Below are positions 10,249 through 23,575 of a DNA stretch of 64,000 nucleotides, piece after piece. Where the stretch lies: the NCBI GenBank assembly GCA_019843655.1, contig JACDQD010000105.1:5394001-5458000 (forward strand), written 5' to 3'. The number at the start of each line of letters is the position of its first letter. Position 1 is the stretch's first letter. The notes under the pieces were generated by a model. That model was given only the letters and a program-made list of their open reading frames with translations, was not told the DNA's origin and ran no database searches. Both the position numbers and the translations under genes were made by a program. This DNA is from Lethocerus indicus (lineage: Eukaryota; Arthropoda; Insecta; Hemiptera; Belostomatidae).

Positions 10249-12790
10249 AAGCCACTAAGTTAGACCGGACCTGTACCCGGGAAAACAAAGGGACGTATTA
10301 AATCGCATAACAATTTATCATACAACGTGTCACCATCCTAAAATTATAATATTGGCCTACACCACATCGCAGTTGATAAAAGTGAGAAGGGGAAATTTAT
10401 GTGTCCCTATAACACAAGCTAATAACGCAAATGATCACATTAAATAAAAAATTGGAACGGATATGTGTATTCCTGCTGATATTGATATATATTAAAATTG
10501 CAATATAAAACCATTTAACATAATATTGTTACGAACAATTAACGTAATTGAAGTCTGTATTTGAGGTGTCTGTCGTGTATTCAGGCGTCAGTAAAAAGAG
10601 ACATACTTTACTCTACTGTCTGTCTCGCTTTATTTTCTTTTTATATCTTTCGAACAGCGGCCAAAGAATAATAGACGTACAGACAGAAAGGCAACCTTGG
10701 GCAGACATTAAGGACACCGGTGTTGTCCTAGGTCAGTCAATATCGTGAGCTTATGACTACACACTCGCACTCGGGGCCATGCATTATCGGCCTCTGCGAA
10801 CTGTCCAACCCTCATTATTCATCGTCAGAGATTGAATATGCTCCGTGGCCTTGTCCCGGCGCTTCCTCCTCCCACACTTTCTGCCTTATGTCTCTCACAT
10901 CAAAATTCAACCGAACTTCTCTTTCTCTCCGGTTCTCTCTCTCTCTCAATCCCCGTCCCCCGCGTTTGTGGAACGACCACCTACGCCCGCTACGTTATTT
11001 GTCTAACGACTTGAGACCTTCTCTAGTCGCATGGGAGATGTAGATAACATAAGTTTTCCTTTGTAAAATAAAAATGGATAGCACTTCATATGTCGGAACG
11101 GTTCATATTTTGATGCCATACTTGCGTTGGGCCCTTTTCCCAAAGCTCTTCACTGCTCCATTAATTTCCAATTCTACTAAGGACCTGGAAATGAGTTTGC
11201 TGTGGGCAAACAGTGAATACAGTATAAAAATTCAAACAACCTTAACAGCTCAGATATAAATGAATCAATAGTTTCGAATATTCGGGCTAAAGGTGCCCAA
11301 TGAAATGTACCCGAAGTTTCCACTTGGGTGGTATGGAAAAAAATGTTTGCTTTACGTCGCTTTACAATGTGTGCGGACCCCGCACCCAGATGAAAAACCG
11401 GGCGATTGCCACAGCTAGTAAATAGATAGCATAGACGTCATAGATATGTAAACACACGGGTTTATCAAATTTACATATTTTTTTACGTTTGTAAGTACAA
11501 AACCGAAATACCGTTTTTTCCTGTGTAAGGAATGGTGTACACACAATGATACGCTGGAATGAAGAATCGGCGATAAGATCAAAAAATTATAGTACCAGAA
11601 GACCGATCATTAGACAGTCAACGAAATTATCTTGTATGATGAACGGTGATCAGAGAAAAATCGAAAAAACACTTTCAATTTCGTTGAAAGCGTCAATCAT
11701 TCACGACAATAAATGGATTAAGTTTATGCACACGTTTGGCATTCGGAAGGTAGATTTAAACGGAATTTTGTTCACTCCGCTACCCTGGTGTTTCTTTGCC
11801 CGTCCGTTATAGATGAGCAATTTGATTAGCATAACGCCTGAAAATAACAGCCATTAGTTTCCAGTTCACAGCATAACCGGCCGTAAAACGACGATCAAGC
11901 TTATTTACGACGTGAGTTCATACCCGCGGCATTTTTCTATGGTATTACACAGATCAATGGAGCTGTTTCTACGGCTTGCTAATCTCCGGCAATTTCGGGA
12001 ATCCTCATTCGTTAATTCATCAACATGTATATAGGTTAGTATTATAGGCATTTTTATATTATTATATATTTTATCAACGCGAAGAACCTTTAGAGAAGAG
12101 AATAACGAAAATTGAGAGGAGTAACAAAGAACTATGCAGGACTGGTTTTCTTTTCGCCCCCAAACGAGTCTAATTTACGGTTTGGAATAAGGGAAGGGGG
12201 ATTCCTATCACATATGTTAAGCAATAACAAAGCCAATAGCCAATAAATAACTCTAATATCTAATATATTTTTTACGCACAACCCCGCAGGCAGGCAACTA
12301 TGCATGTAATAGGGTAACAGAACGGGTTATCCCCGAGAAGCAATTTACCAGAGGTAAAAAACGACATTGCCACCCTTCAAGAGGGGTCGGAAACCCAGAC
12401 CTGGGTCACCACACGATACGTTGACCCTGGCTGACTACTGTCGCCCGGTCGATACGGATTGGGAAAATTAGCGCTCGCCCTCACGTCAGGGTTCCCGACG
12501 CAAATTTCAGCCCCCAACAGCCCATTATTCATCTGACTCGCCAACAACTGGTATTGAAACGAGAAATCAATAGATTGGTCAGGAAGGTATAAAATTATCC
12601 TTCGCTAAAAAAAAACTAAGTTTTGTTTTGGTGGACTAGACACTTCAATACATAAATAATATGCATTCACGCCATAATATTTTCCTTAATTTCAGACGTA
12701 TATTTTCTCTCATCCGACCCCTTCAACGGTGTTCTAATGTAAAGATATTTCTTTGACACGAACATTATAGTGGCATTAATTAGGGTCGCG
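10249..12790. other. No gene recognised
   Basis: Pyrimidine-rich stretches occur at about 10850-10990, including a short TC run at about 10937-10949. The rest is AT-rich. Open frames up to about 96 codons have no recognisable domain. A 14-base near-palindrome, ACCCAGACCTGGGT, lies near 12393. Confidence 0.5.
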
Positions 12791-13115
12791 ATTAAGAAGG
12801 TGTTTCTTGCAATGTCGTAGGACGATGGGCGATGGCAGAAAAATGTCCGAGGTCTGAAAACAGAGCGGCAGCGGCCGGTTCTTTGCTCGCGATTCGGCCT
12901 TCGCGGCGGAAGAAACGGCCCGAGACGTGCCGTGAAGCCCAACTCGCAAGTTTTGCAATTGTAAACCGACCGAGGAAGGGTTTCGTTCGTCTGGCCAGAG
13001 CGTAACGGTCTAAAGAGGCGGCCCCCTCCCTGGCCGAAAAAAATGATCGGACCTTCCGACCTAGGCCAACGTCGAACCCCCCCAGCCAGCCAAGGTTAAA
13101 TGCAATCACGAAATC
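12790..13115. other. CpG-rich island
   Basis: A GC- and CpG-rich segment of about 325 bases within AT-rich DNA (for example CGATTCGGCCTTCGCGGCGG). A 129-codon open frame runs through it on the minus strand (12792-13181), but its first codon is not ATG and the translation shows no family I recognise. In insects such islands often mark promoters, enhancers or exons. None of these can be chosen from sequence alone. Confidence 0.4.
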
Positions 13116-14640
13116 GATGGGAAAGTTTTTAACGAAATTGAGCTCGTTTTTCAAACTCACGACAAGTCCCACCCGCATCAATCATTATACTCATTACGGA
13201 AGGTCGTGTTGCTGCCGAGGGAAAGGGAGAGGGAGGGGACACGTAAGTCCCTATAAGTCCTAACTGGCCCGTGAAAGCTCCATTTCTAAACGTGGTCGCA
13301 GAGGAGAAATCGATTAAGAAAACATCACTGCGAATTCCTTTATAAGAATTTAAATTACGACAACATCGCAATATATCGGTAAACACATATAATTGCGTTC
13401 CCAGTTGACTGAAAGATGTTATAGAGGCTTCTTCATTCCAGTTTCAAGGTGGGTCCAGGTTTTACAAATATTTTACCTACGACATTCGAGTAATAATAGA
13501 GTAATAGAGAGAACGTTATAACATTTACAGTCATCCAAATAGTAATTTTTGACACGATTACTATCTCGTGTAAGGTTCACATAGAACCACATTACTATTT
13601 TAAAATTTACATTTTTTAAAACTTCTAGATGATATATTACAGCATAATAAGAAATGGAATATTCGTGATAACGGATCGAATATAGGAAAGAAATAAAGTG
13701 AGATAAAGTTCAAAGACTTCAGGAAGTTTTCAATAATGAATGAAAGATTGTCCGGTTCGTAGAGGAAAAACACAGTAAGAATCGATAAATTATATCTTAG
13801 TTAATTAATTAAGCGAATTAAAATTCAGTATTATCTCAGTATAATGGTTTGGGTCGCCGTAGAAATTAGCCTCGGATATTTCACTATCTTTACCCAATTA
13901 AATCGTGTTGTCTAGAGTGATATTATTTTCATCGAACGTGGAGTTGCGAATAAAAACATATAACAAGGTCAAAAGATTATCTCCGTGTTCGTTTACGGTA
14001 TTTTATGAAAGGGCGCTTATTTATTTACTTGTAAGAAATGGCTCGAAACAGGTTAGAAAGACAATAACAGATAAATTATAAGTTCTCGGAAGAATTTGAA
14101 GGACTATGGAAATACCAAAAAAATTCAGAATATCATTAATGAAATCTACCATCACAAGGACCATGGTACTCGAAATCCCCTGAGACCACCAAATGTATTT
14201 CCTCCACATGGCGGGAGAGGTGCTTCGGTCGAAAACTAGTAAAAGTTTCTACAAAGAAGATTCGCTGGAAGATTGAACACACGATGAAAACGAAATATAT
14301 CAGTTCAGAACTTCATTTAGAAGTTACAGTCGCCAGGCAGTATGACAGCAACACTTTCTCAGACCAACCGAATAGGGAATAAACTAAAAAATCATTTAAG
14401 AAAGTTTCATAGAAATCTATACTTTCGATTGTTAATTTAACCTCCGTACAGCTGGGCCCAAGAAACGTAAAGGGGCTAATGAAAGGAAGCAGGAAATTGA
14501 GCCATACGGGTAGGAAGATCCTGCCTTTAATGTGGAAAAAAGGCCGTTTTCCTTCACAATTGACTGGATATATAATCTTCAGAATAAGGGCCCGAATCGC
14601 TATTTTGTTGCGGTATGGAGTATTCTTTTAGTTTGATGTT
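13116..14640. other. AT-rich region, nothing recognised
   Basis: AT-rich with TTAATTAATTAA-type words near 13800. No repeat, open frame or RNA signature worth naming. Confidence 0.55.
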
Positions 14641-14659
14641 GGGGGAACCCACCACGTAC

Positions 14660-14830
14660 CGGCAAAGCGGGGGGGGGGAGGGGAAGCTGAGCGGAGTAAG
14701 TAAGTAGCAGAAGGGTGATTGACACCGGCCCAGTCAGGGACCCGGCCCAACATCACACTGCAACACAGAGACTCGGACTTACTTTACCGCCCCGCCGCCT
14801 TCATCTGTCTCGGATAGACGGGGTACCGAC
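14660..14830. repeat. G-run and purine-to-pyrimidine module
   Basis: A run of ten G at 14669-14678, one A and four more G open a purine-rich stretch. It is followed by AGTAAGTAAGTAG and then a C-rich stretch ending near 14810 (CCGCCCCGCCGCC). This is the fourth module of this design. The CTTACTTTACCGCC near 14778 partly mirrors the AGTAAGTAAG near 14695, so an imperfect hairpin is possible. Confidence 0.6.
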
Positions 14831-16900
14831 ACGTTCATCCTCGTTATGACATATATGAGAATCCTATCATCAGATCTCCGGTTCGATCCTAACCGTAGGT
14901 TAAGGATTGGCGTTTCGGAATCCTTTCTAATTCGGGTTCACACACTTCTCAAACCGCTATAGTGCTAAAGAATTTGTGTAGTGTTGAGAATATAATAAAA
15001 TACTATTGGAAAAATATGTAATACGGACGTAAGGAAGAAAAGGTTGAACTAGTCGGATATTCTGGACTCTTGGACAAAGCCAATCCATATACCATTCTGC
15101 CCCTCTATTGAGAGGAGATATACAGGATGTATACTGAAGCTGTCACACGGAGTCTTGACTCGAGCAGGGTGACTGACACCGAACCTGGACCTAGCCCAAC
15201 CTCCGGCTCCCAAACCAAGGTCACACCACTACACAAGGCTCCCTATACAATTATTGAAGCTTTTTTTTTAGCCCGGGCTACGTACCCTCTCCCGGGCCCA
15301 CTCCATTCAGCACTACTCCAACATCCTTCCTCAGAATTTTCGATACTTTTCTCCCCTATCAGATAAGAAAAAACTGTGATAACAGTAAGTACGCACGTTG
15401 TGATATCCGGAACGTGAAAAAACACGTCAAGGATAAACCGGACAGGCTTGAAAGAAGGACCTTAAGAAAACAACCTGACAATAGCGGGGGTGTAGTGAGA
15501 GAATATTATCCTTGTCCTTCGGTCCAAAGAGTATGCTGATGTAAATCACCTCTCTATTTCGTAGTCTTTACTATTAATTTACGTAGTATTTACATGAACC
15601 AAAATAATACACGAAAATAAAGAAACCTTATTTCCCGATCATTATTAATATAAGCTAAGCGTATTTATAAAACGTGGTCTATAACCATCCAGGAGAAATA
15701 TATAAGTAAAGCACTGTAAACGATTTACATATTTGTACAATAGTTAAATTGTCGTACAGAATTTCAAAACGTAAATAGCGTGATCTTACGCACTTGTTAC
15801 ACGTGCGCATGGCACATTGCGCGGGATAAGGGCGATGAATATTTTTGAAGTTAATCCGTACGAAACTAGTGGGCAACGCGATTATGTTAGGGTCAAGGAA
15901 CCTTATGAAAGATAAGGCGACATTCTGGCAGTATCTTCGAGGAAAAAATTACTGGAAAAACCGAACAAGCGTCTGTTAGAATTCAGTACAACACATTATT
16001 CTAACTTTATCTTATTTCTAACGTTTAGTTTTAGTCTAGCTTCCTATAATTTAGGTTTTTCTCTGACAAATGAGTAATTCTGGAGTCTGGATATAACGTA
16101 TGTATTTATCGATACAAGGATTGGTAATCGGCCATTGCCGAAATTACGTTCCCGTGCACCGAATGGTGCTGCACTCTGGTACACACCGAGGCCAAACCGT
16201 TGATTACTCTGCGAGAGTATTCAGGGACGTTTCAGTAATCACCCACCTCATCCGCGTTATCAATTGCAGGCAAAACGACTCTTCCGCCGCTCAATATCGT
16301 ATTTCCCGCTCGCCCGAAACAACGACATTATATATTATTCCTTTCAGATCGTATTCCCAGCTCACATCACGAAGGAACCGCCAAAGTCAACGGCACGCCA
16401 TTTTAGCCACATAATCCGAACATCCGCAGTTCAATGACAGCCGTTCATAATATTTAGTTAGCCGGGCTGAAATTAATAACTTCCGCATCCAGCAACCGCA
16501 GAGGATATTTACTCAGCGGTTTAATAATGCGTGGAAGAATTCAGACTCTTATATACGATGAAACAACCCACGTATTTTAAGTATATTTAAGATACGATTA
16601 GTCAAATCATCACTAATCAATGACGGTTCCCAATGGAAGAACGTCTTACTCTGATAGTTCAATCGACTAACGTTAGTACAGTAACAGTGCAAACAAAATT
16701 CCACCAACAACGACGGACACCTACTAAACGCGAGATGCTGAAACCCGTCTAAAATAGGACCAAAACCACGAGGGGGAGATACATGGCCAAAACAGGGATT
16801 GTACTTTAAAATACAATCGGAAATATGAGAGTGCAAGGGAATACAGAGATGGAAATATCCATTACAGCATAGTGATGTCCGGGCTTTGGCGTCCGATCTT
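14831..16900. other. No gene recognised
   Basis: AT-rich DNA with a GC-richer block at 15130-15310. A perfect 12-bp palindrome, TAGCCCGGGCTA, lies at 15269-15280. A lone B-box-like GGTTCGATCC at 14880 has no A box in front of it and no T-stem pairing. Confidence 0.5.
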
Positions 16901-17115
16901 TTTTATTTCTGAAAATGAAGGGGCGTAGAAGCGCGCGGGTAGTAGAGCGGAGCCAGGACCTAGGCCAACATCTGAGAGCCGACAAACAAACACGTAGCGC
17001 GTAAACACAGCCCGCCCCGACTTCACAAACAATAAACGCGCTCCTCAAAGCCTCAAACGCGAGCGCATTCCGCGCGCCAACACAGCCGCTCCTCGTACTC
17101 GGCCTGATATAACCC
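16900..17115. other. GC- and CpG-rich island
   Basis: About 215 bases rich in CG (GAAGCGCGCGGG, CGCGAGCGCATTCCGCGCG). A minus-strand open frame passes through but gives only an Ala/Arg/Cys-rich translation with no known motif. It is probably an unmethylated regulatory island or chance local composition. Confidence 0.4.
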
Positions 17116-19254
17116 ACTCGGTAACTTCTAGTATACCTACCTCCATCAGATCTACCGACTAACCAAACATATTTACAACATCACGAACTATAACATACGA
17201 AAGCCGAATGTATGCACACAACAATCCCCGGGCCCGTTTGCAACCGAGACACGTTAACACATCAAAACACAAAAAGAAATGTTTACGACGTTCCGGCTCG
17301 GATGTGGCAATGTGACTTGGAACATATATCGCTACTGAGGATGATCATCTATCAGATATAAATCTCCGCAGGATTCCTCAATACATTTAATCCCAACTGA
17401 GGCAATGCTGTTACCAAGTAATAAATTTCGAAAGATTAGACGCATAAAAGAGTCCTCCCATCCATTTGAGGCCTACGTAGAACCGGGGCTGTTTGAATGG
17501 TAAAATAATTTATGAAGATGAGATATCCCGCATAAACAACCGGCTGAGCCGTGATAGTCTCCATGTTGGGAGTCGAGTAAGGGTATCAGTGCATTTCGTA
17601 ATGCTAGACTGTTAATTCCCCTTTCACTGTAAATCGTGCCGTTTCACGTAACCCAAAAAAACATATTCGATGAACTGTAACTGTAATATGTATAGAAAAA
17701 TGGGTGATTATATCGTAACCACGATTATTTACGGTCCCATTTCATAGACGGTAGGGCCCCGGAGGACGGACAATAGGCCGGCAGTGTACGCGATAGGGCC
17801 GAGAGGAACCGGTGCAAATGCAATAATGCAATTCCGAGAAGTGAGATCCAAAGGCTATAGAACTCGGCGCAGCCGCCTTTTAATTTATGAACGGCCTTTG
17901 GGCAGCGAATCAGAAGGCGAATAACTATAAATAAGGACGGGGTTATTGACTATACAGACTGAATATAATGCCGTTTCTACGATGATTCCTATTATCGCAG
18001 TATAAAAGAATGTTGAGACGTTGCGAAAATACGAGCCTAATAAAGTACAGGACAAAGAACTTGTATTATTGTCGGATCGACATAATCAAATTTTCAAAAT
18101 TCTTGTAAAACAAAAAGATTTACATAATCCTTCAGTCCTGTAAGAAAATATGTCTTCAACTCTGCCGAATTTATTATTTATGTACCAAATGTATTCCATC
18201 CTTATATAGTTTCGCTCGGGAAGAATGTAGATAATACAATTTTTCTGCAGCGGGAGGTTATGAAAAAAATATTAAAGGCGGGAGAACGGGAATGCGAAAT
18301 AAGGGAATAACGAAAGTGAAACCGGTCCCGAAGCGGAGCAGGGAGCGACGGGCGCATTCCCACCGTGCCATGCCCACTTCCCGCATACATTAATTAGTCA
18401 GTTATCCCTTCTGTACGCCCGCCCGCGAAAATTCCACCAGCCAATCTGGGTTGGATCGATCTAAAAAAAATTAGTATTTCTACTAGGCGAAGTTAGCGAA
18501 AGGTTGACTGTCTATAAAACCGTCTATTGGAGAATAAAATCGCGAATTACGATAAACTGGTTGGTCGAATCGGGAAAGCGCGGAAGAATCCAGAGCGACA
18601 TAAATATGATTATATTTTATTGGCATTTAAAGTTACCATTTTTTTTACCTTCAGCAGTAAAAAAATATTTAGTAGTTTATCGAGTTTATACTTATTAACA
18701 CGTTGATTAGTACTCATAACGTGATAAAATGTGTATTTCACTTACACACCCTCACTCTAACACCAGTTACACCAGCATTTTTCCCGACGTAAGATAATGG
18801 TGGTTTCTATCATTGTTATTTTTTTTTAATATAAATCATTATATTTAGCCTTAATTACAATAAGACTTTACTTATGTTCATTTTTAATTAGTATTAGCGG
18901 TAGGAACGAGCCAAGTTTCTTTTAATACTTTCTGGATGGCATATATGATTTGCTGTCAATACTACCTGGCGACTGGTTCTTAAATTCTGAACTGTAGGGG
19001 CGAGAAAGGAATACGAAGAAGAAGGCAAGCAGGAATGCGAAGTGTCACTAATTGAAGTTCTTTTTATTCTGTCACGAAATAAATAGCCTTGGGAAGGCCT
19101 AATAATAGCCGCGAAATCCGAAGTACTTATATGCGATGGGAGGGGGCAGTCCCACCTGACGCCAGGTCGTAGACCTTGAGCCCGAAAAATCCCAACTACT
19201 TCCGGACCCAAGGGCCGGCCCGAGACCACCTTCCCAGAAACAAAGGGGCCAACG
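17116..19254. other. No gene recognised
   Basis: Mostly AT-rich, with a GC-richer patch at about 17740-17900. A good isolated plus-strand acceptor-like sequence (T8, ACCTTCAG) lies near 18640-18656, but no donor follows at exon distance. Confidence 0.5.
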
Positions 19255-19440
19255 ACCTTGCAGTGCAGAAAGAGAGAGTGAATGAGCGAGGTGCAAGTGA
19301 GGGCGAGAGGGAGAGAGAGAGAGAGAGAGGGCGAGTGAAGATGAAAGGATGAACGAGGGAGGCGGGGGGAGGCAAAAAGACTAGAAGAGGAAAACTAGAA
19401 ACGGTGAGAGGAGGGAACGCCGGCTACTTGGAGAGGTAGC
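19255..19440 (+). repeat. Purine-rich GAGA tract with (GA)n
   Basis: The plus strand is nearly all purine, with an uninterrupted GA run at 19311-19329 inside a longer GAGAG/GGAGG tract. It is the fifth strand-asymmetric module in the left part of the window. Confidence 0.75.
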
Positions 19441-21346
19441 GCCCTCGAGTGGAGGGTTCAACCAACTAACAACTGGAGGGCCACCCGCCAATGGGGTTCT
19501 CAACCTCTTCCCACATACACTATGTCTAATGATAAACAGGACTGTTGAAAATAGATTCAAGATTGTTGTTAGCTAAATCTCTCCCCTATTTGATGAAAAT
19601 ATGTGTACTGAGTATAAAAGTTCACCACTTCATAAATTATTTTAACCGATTGATAACATTTTTCTTATGACTAAGCTTAATGCACTCAGCTTCCATTAAA
19701 ATCTAAGAAAATTATAAAATAAATTATTTTTTAATTATAATTAAACTTTTCTGAGCAGCCGTTACTACATTTCAATACACGTTTAACTCCTAAATGCGTG
19801 TTATGTTCTTACTTCCAGACTTGCCGCCGAGAACATATTCGATTTTTCTCCATCCAGATTGCAATCAATCCGATAATCGCCTCGACTCAACAGTCACGAA
19901 TGCAGTACACAATTAGTTCCCAAATAGGGAACTTATCAACTGCCAAACAGTTTTGAGGGACGCGAGCGTTTTTCCATGTCCGTATTAACTGTAGGAATAG
20001 CCAATATTAACTAACGGATCGATAGTTACTTATATTTACGATAGTTTTGTTTTATATTTAAAATTGAGATTCGCGGCACACCCGGACTGATCAGCTTGAA
20101 ACGTCATAGAATTGGATTTCCTCAAAATTAAGGGAATGTTGTGAATTGTTACTGTCTATGTTAATAATGATTAACATACGTCTTCCCAGATTAAAACGTT
20201 TTAATATATTTATTTGCATTACAAAATTTGGCCACGGCTCCGTAGTCGCATCGACGTTTATTTGTCGAGGCGCGAGAGATCAAGAGAATAATCAATTAAG
20301 AGAAGAACCGACTGAGCCGCGTTAAATGCGATCAAATCCGATTACGTGGAGGGCAAAGCCGAGCCCCGAACTTATGAGAGGGCAACTGTAGTTTTGACAA
20401 CGAAACTCCAATTTATTGGCCAAGAGTTATGCAAATAAAAGGAGAGGCCGAAAAACGAAACGAGCATCCACACCGGACTGGCGTAATCGGGGCCCAGAAT
20501 TTTTTGAGGTCTAAATCTCTTTCCACCTCTTAAGTTGGCAGACGCAATCTGGCGACCTAATCTCGGCTCCCCCTCCCCCATCGTTCGACCCGTCCACAAA
20601 CTATATATTTGTAACTTATATCCTGGTCAGAACATTTTTCCGAAAAGGTCAAGGGTAACTCGGGCCACAAATTGAATCGTTCCCGGTCGACCTTTTTATT
20701 TTGTTCCACTCCCGACTCCCTATTGAATTCCACCCTTGGAACAACATGGTATTCTATTGTCTCCTTATCTTAGCCGCGCTCACTTCGCTCTTAATTTGAA
20801 GGAAATAAAACGGACCAAGGGGCGCCTCGCGGCACATTATTTCTCGGACTTTTCGATTGGAACCCTCCAGACGATTTTTCTGAAAATTCAAACACTCCAA
20901 TTACTGACATCCCTATTGACCTATAAATCGGACTTCCTATTTTTAAATGGAAGAAAAGAACACAGTGGGTAACGACTTATAAAGTAATATAATTATATAT
21001 TATATAATTCAATTTAGAATTTAGAATAAGGTTTTAAATACACTTAATTTCTTATGAGTTCAAAGTGAGAATGAAGACAATCTACAAACGGTATGGACTA
21101 CTGGGAAATTTAACCTAATTCGCGATAGCGCTACAGTTTCGATAAGCTGGGGATGATTTAAGTCTACCCCGATTAAGTACAAGTGTTTGAAACGAGGGCA
21201 GAAGCCACCAATTACCGTGCTAGCCCTTATTGACCTGGTCTGGAATCTGGTATTTAAATGTTCTTCTGTTCTACTGTTTTAGAACACGCATCTAAGAGGA
21301 ATTATGTAAACATAAAAGCGACCCACGAGTAAATATTGTATATATA

Positions 21347-21348
<2 letters not shown>
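19441..21348. other. AT-rich region, nothing recognised
   Basis: No open frame with a recognisable product. A moderate GC patch lies at 20220-20600. The last bases before 21349 are the TA-rich left flank of a microsatellite. Confidence 0.5.

Positions 21349-21384
<36 letters not shown>
21349..21384. repeat. (AT)n microsatellite within a palindrome
   Basis: About 17 AT units are flanked by mirror-complementary TAGTATATA on the left and TATATACTA on the right. The whole segment (about 21340-21400) is self-complementary and could extrude as a cruciform. Confidence 0.9.
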
Positions 21385-23491
21385 TATATATGTATACTAT
21401 TATTTATTTATTGACTCAATAGTTCGGCCTACTACTCTCATGGAGTCAAATAATACCTACGAAATATGTGCGGCCTGAACTGTTTCAGCAGTGATAAAGA
21501 CCCTTCATTCATACCTAAATCGGAATGGATTTGGGGTGGAAAAATGTATGCACTATATAAATAAGACTGTAAATGTATTCAAGTCACGGTATTCTAGAGC
21601 GACACGCGATCTACCCGTCAACCTACGATTGGTGCGCCTGAGGCGACCAATTCATCTATTGTTCGGCAAATAAAGTCAGTTCAATGGCTTTGAATAAATC
21701 TTAAGCTTGGGGCAACTAAGAATCATCAAAAATATGTTTATTTTTAATTTTATGAATATACGATAATGCATCCGTAAATAAGATTAATAATCGCGAAGTA
21801 TACTGGAGCGATTTGTAATACCCTATTTTCATATTAATATTTTATCAAATTAGTGGTCTTACGAAGAATTAGTGTGTATTAAAGGTGAAAGCGGCTGTAA
21901 GAGAATTTTAGAGCTGATTAATTGACCTGGGCAAGTTCCATGTATGCGAATAAAATTAAACTATGTTATGAAGACACGGCGTTGTGCAGTAGGAAGACAT
22001 CGGGTTCGGGACATAATTCATTTGAAACTACTTGTACCGCGCGGACGATGAATCATAGTCCGAAGAAAAATCGATCTAAAAATTGAACTGTTTGTCGCGC
22101 GGTGCGGTTGTTTTGATCGAGAATTAGTAGTAAATATAATTCTAGAAAGTTGGCCCCGGTTGTAGTTTTAGTAGGAAGGAGGCGGTGTAAATCACCGAGG
22201 AAAAGGCGAGGGGGAGGCCTCTCTGATTTACCGTCCTGTGTACTGCCACCGTCTTACCGTTCTACCGAACCAACATATGCTCCGATCACTCTTGTCCCAG
22301 GCTAAGTGCATTTACTGTTTAAATTTTAAAAATTAATTATGACCCCTATCAGTTCTGCCCAAGTACTGGGCACCCAGGACTGCAAATCATGGTATCTTCC
22401 AGTTAAACTTTAAGAGAGGTAGGTAATCAGACACCTCTTAAAAACCAACTGCATGACTGAGATTCAGGAAGACATTTTACATACTGTGATTCTTAATTTA
22501 AAACTTGAACGCAATATTGTAAAAATTTAGCTACAATACCCCACCACCCAGGTAAATAAAATAACATTATATTTGGCCAGTCCGTAAATATTTACACATT
22601 ATAAATTATATATATTATACAATAACTTTTTAAACTTTCTTATATATATTTCATACATGTTTCATTTCAAAATTTTCAAGCGAGGAGATAAAACGTTGCA
22701 GATTCGAATAGGTTGTGGTTTAGAACCAAGTTATAACCGCCGAGACTAAGGACAGAGCGGTTGGAAGTCATCGGTAATAATGTTCATCTGCAAGCCATGA
22801 GCGGGACTTATTCGGCAATCCGGCGAGGCTTATTTAGAGCGGCGGGGCCTTCAAAAACAAAATGACGGACGGCCAACGAAGCGAGGTCGGGCGGGCGATG
22901 GTGCGACCCCTTCCCCCCACCACGCCCTTCTACGAAACGGAGCCCGGCTGTCGGCTTCTGTTGAGCCTAATGGCCATCATGGAGCTATAATCATGTAACT
23001 CGTGTCTTCGATAATTATAATGCTTCGGAAGGACGTGAGACAGAATGGGAGAAGGAGAATCGAACTGACAGACAGATGTACAATTGAGCGGCACCGCCCG
23101 GTTCAATCTTTACCCATCACTCCTTCGACCTACCATCCTATTTCAAAATACCTTTTCGGCAAAAATTACTCATTTAGCCACCCCATATCCCTTGTCAAAG
23201 GCAGCAATAAATTCGTAATAATATACCTTCCCCCCAGCGGGCCTGAACTAAATTTAACACTAGCTAAGGACATAAAAATAAACGACCATTCGAAGCAAAA
23301 CACCCGCCACATAATTTATGAGTATAATACCACTATTAACAGCTTAGTTGAATACCGTAGCATAAATTAGACATAAATAACAATTACTTTCTTTCTCGAC
23401 GCCGAATGATGAAAGAAATAACTAGAATTTATGAATGAAGAAATTCGAGCGGATAATACAAAAAATATTTTGAAGAGTCCTAAGAGCTTAC
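21385..23491. other. No gene recognised; GC island at 22780-22960
   Basis: AT-rich except for a CpG-rich island at about 22780-22960. An imperfect hairpin can form at about 22388-22454: CAGTT pairs with AACTG outside, and TTAAGAG..GGT pairs with ACCTCTTAA inside. A 122-codon open frame at 23002-23370 (+) begins without ATG and matches nothing I know. Confidence 0.45.
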
Positions 23492-23575
23492 CCCAGCCAA
23501 TTGCCATCGCTCAAACGACTCAGATGTACCTGACGGGATTCGGCTTACCTGAAACAAAAATGAAAAATAAAATAT
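23492..23575 (-). other. Ratchet site plus 57-nt candidate RS-exon
   Basis: On the minus strand a long T-rich tract (complement of 23552-23575) leads to TTTCAG, joined directly to GTAAGC with the junction between 23549 and 23548. This is the acceptor-donor fusion typical of recursive splicing. After 57 nt a second donor, CTGGG followed by GTAAGC, appears at 23491, so 23492-23548 could be included as an exon. It is a multiple of three and one frame is open throughout, reading VSRIPSGTSESFERWQLAG, which I do not recognise. Known recursive sites are often followed by such a competing donor, defining an RS-exon that is normally removed in the next splicing step. A plain cassette exon is the alternative. 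Confidence 0.5.

Noticed and set aside
12792..13181. 129-codon minus-strand open frame in a CpG-rich patch
   Set aside because: It begins at TTG. Its length follows from GC richness, and neighbouring frames are open too.
14740..15220. Similarity between TGATTGACACCGGCCC and TGACTGACACCGAACC stretches as a SINE pair
   Set aside because: The shared part is short and interrupted, and I could not extend it. Left as chance unless a search shows more copies.
16530..16550. Partial match to a conserved insect microRNA (TGGAAGAATTCA)
   Set aside because: The match covers the middle and not the seed, and no precursor hairpin is visible. I found no other conserved microRNA by eye.
22388..22454. Imperfect 67-base hairpin as a microRNA precursor
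   Set aside because: A large asymmetric bulge and a short continuous stem make it a poor precursor.
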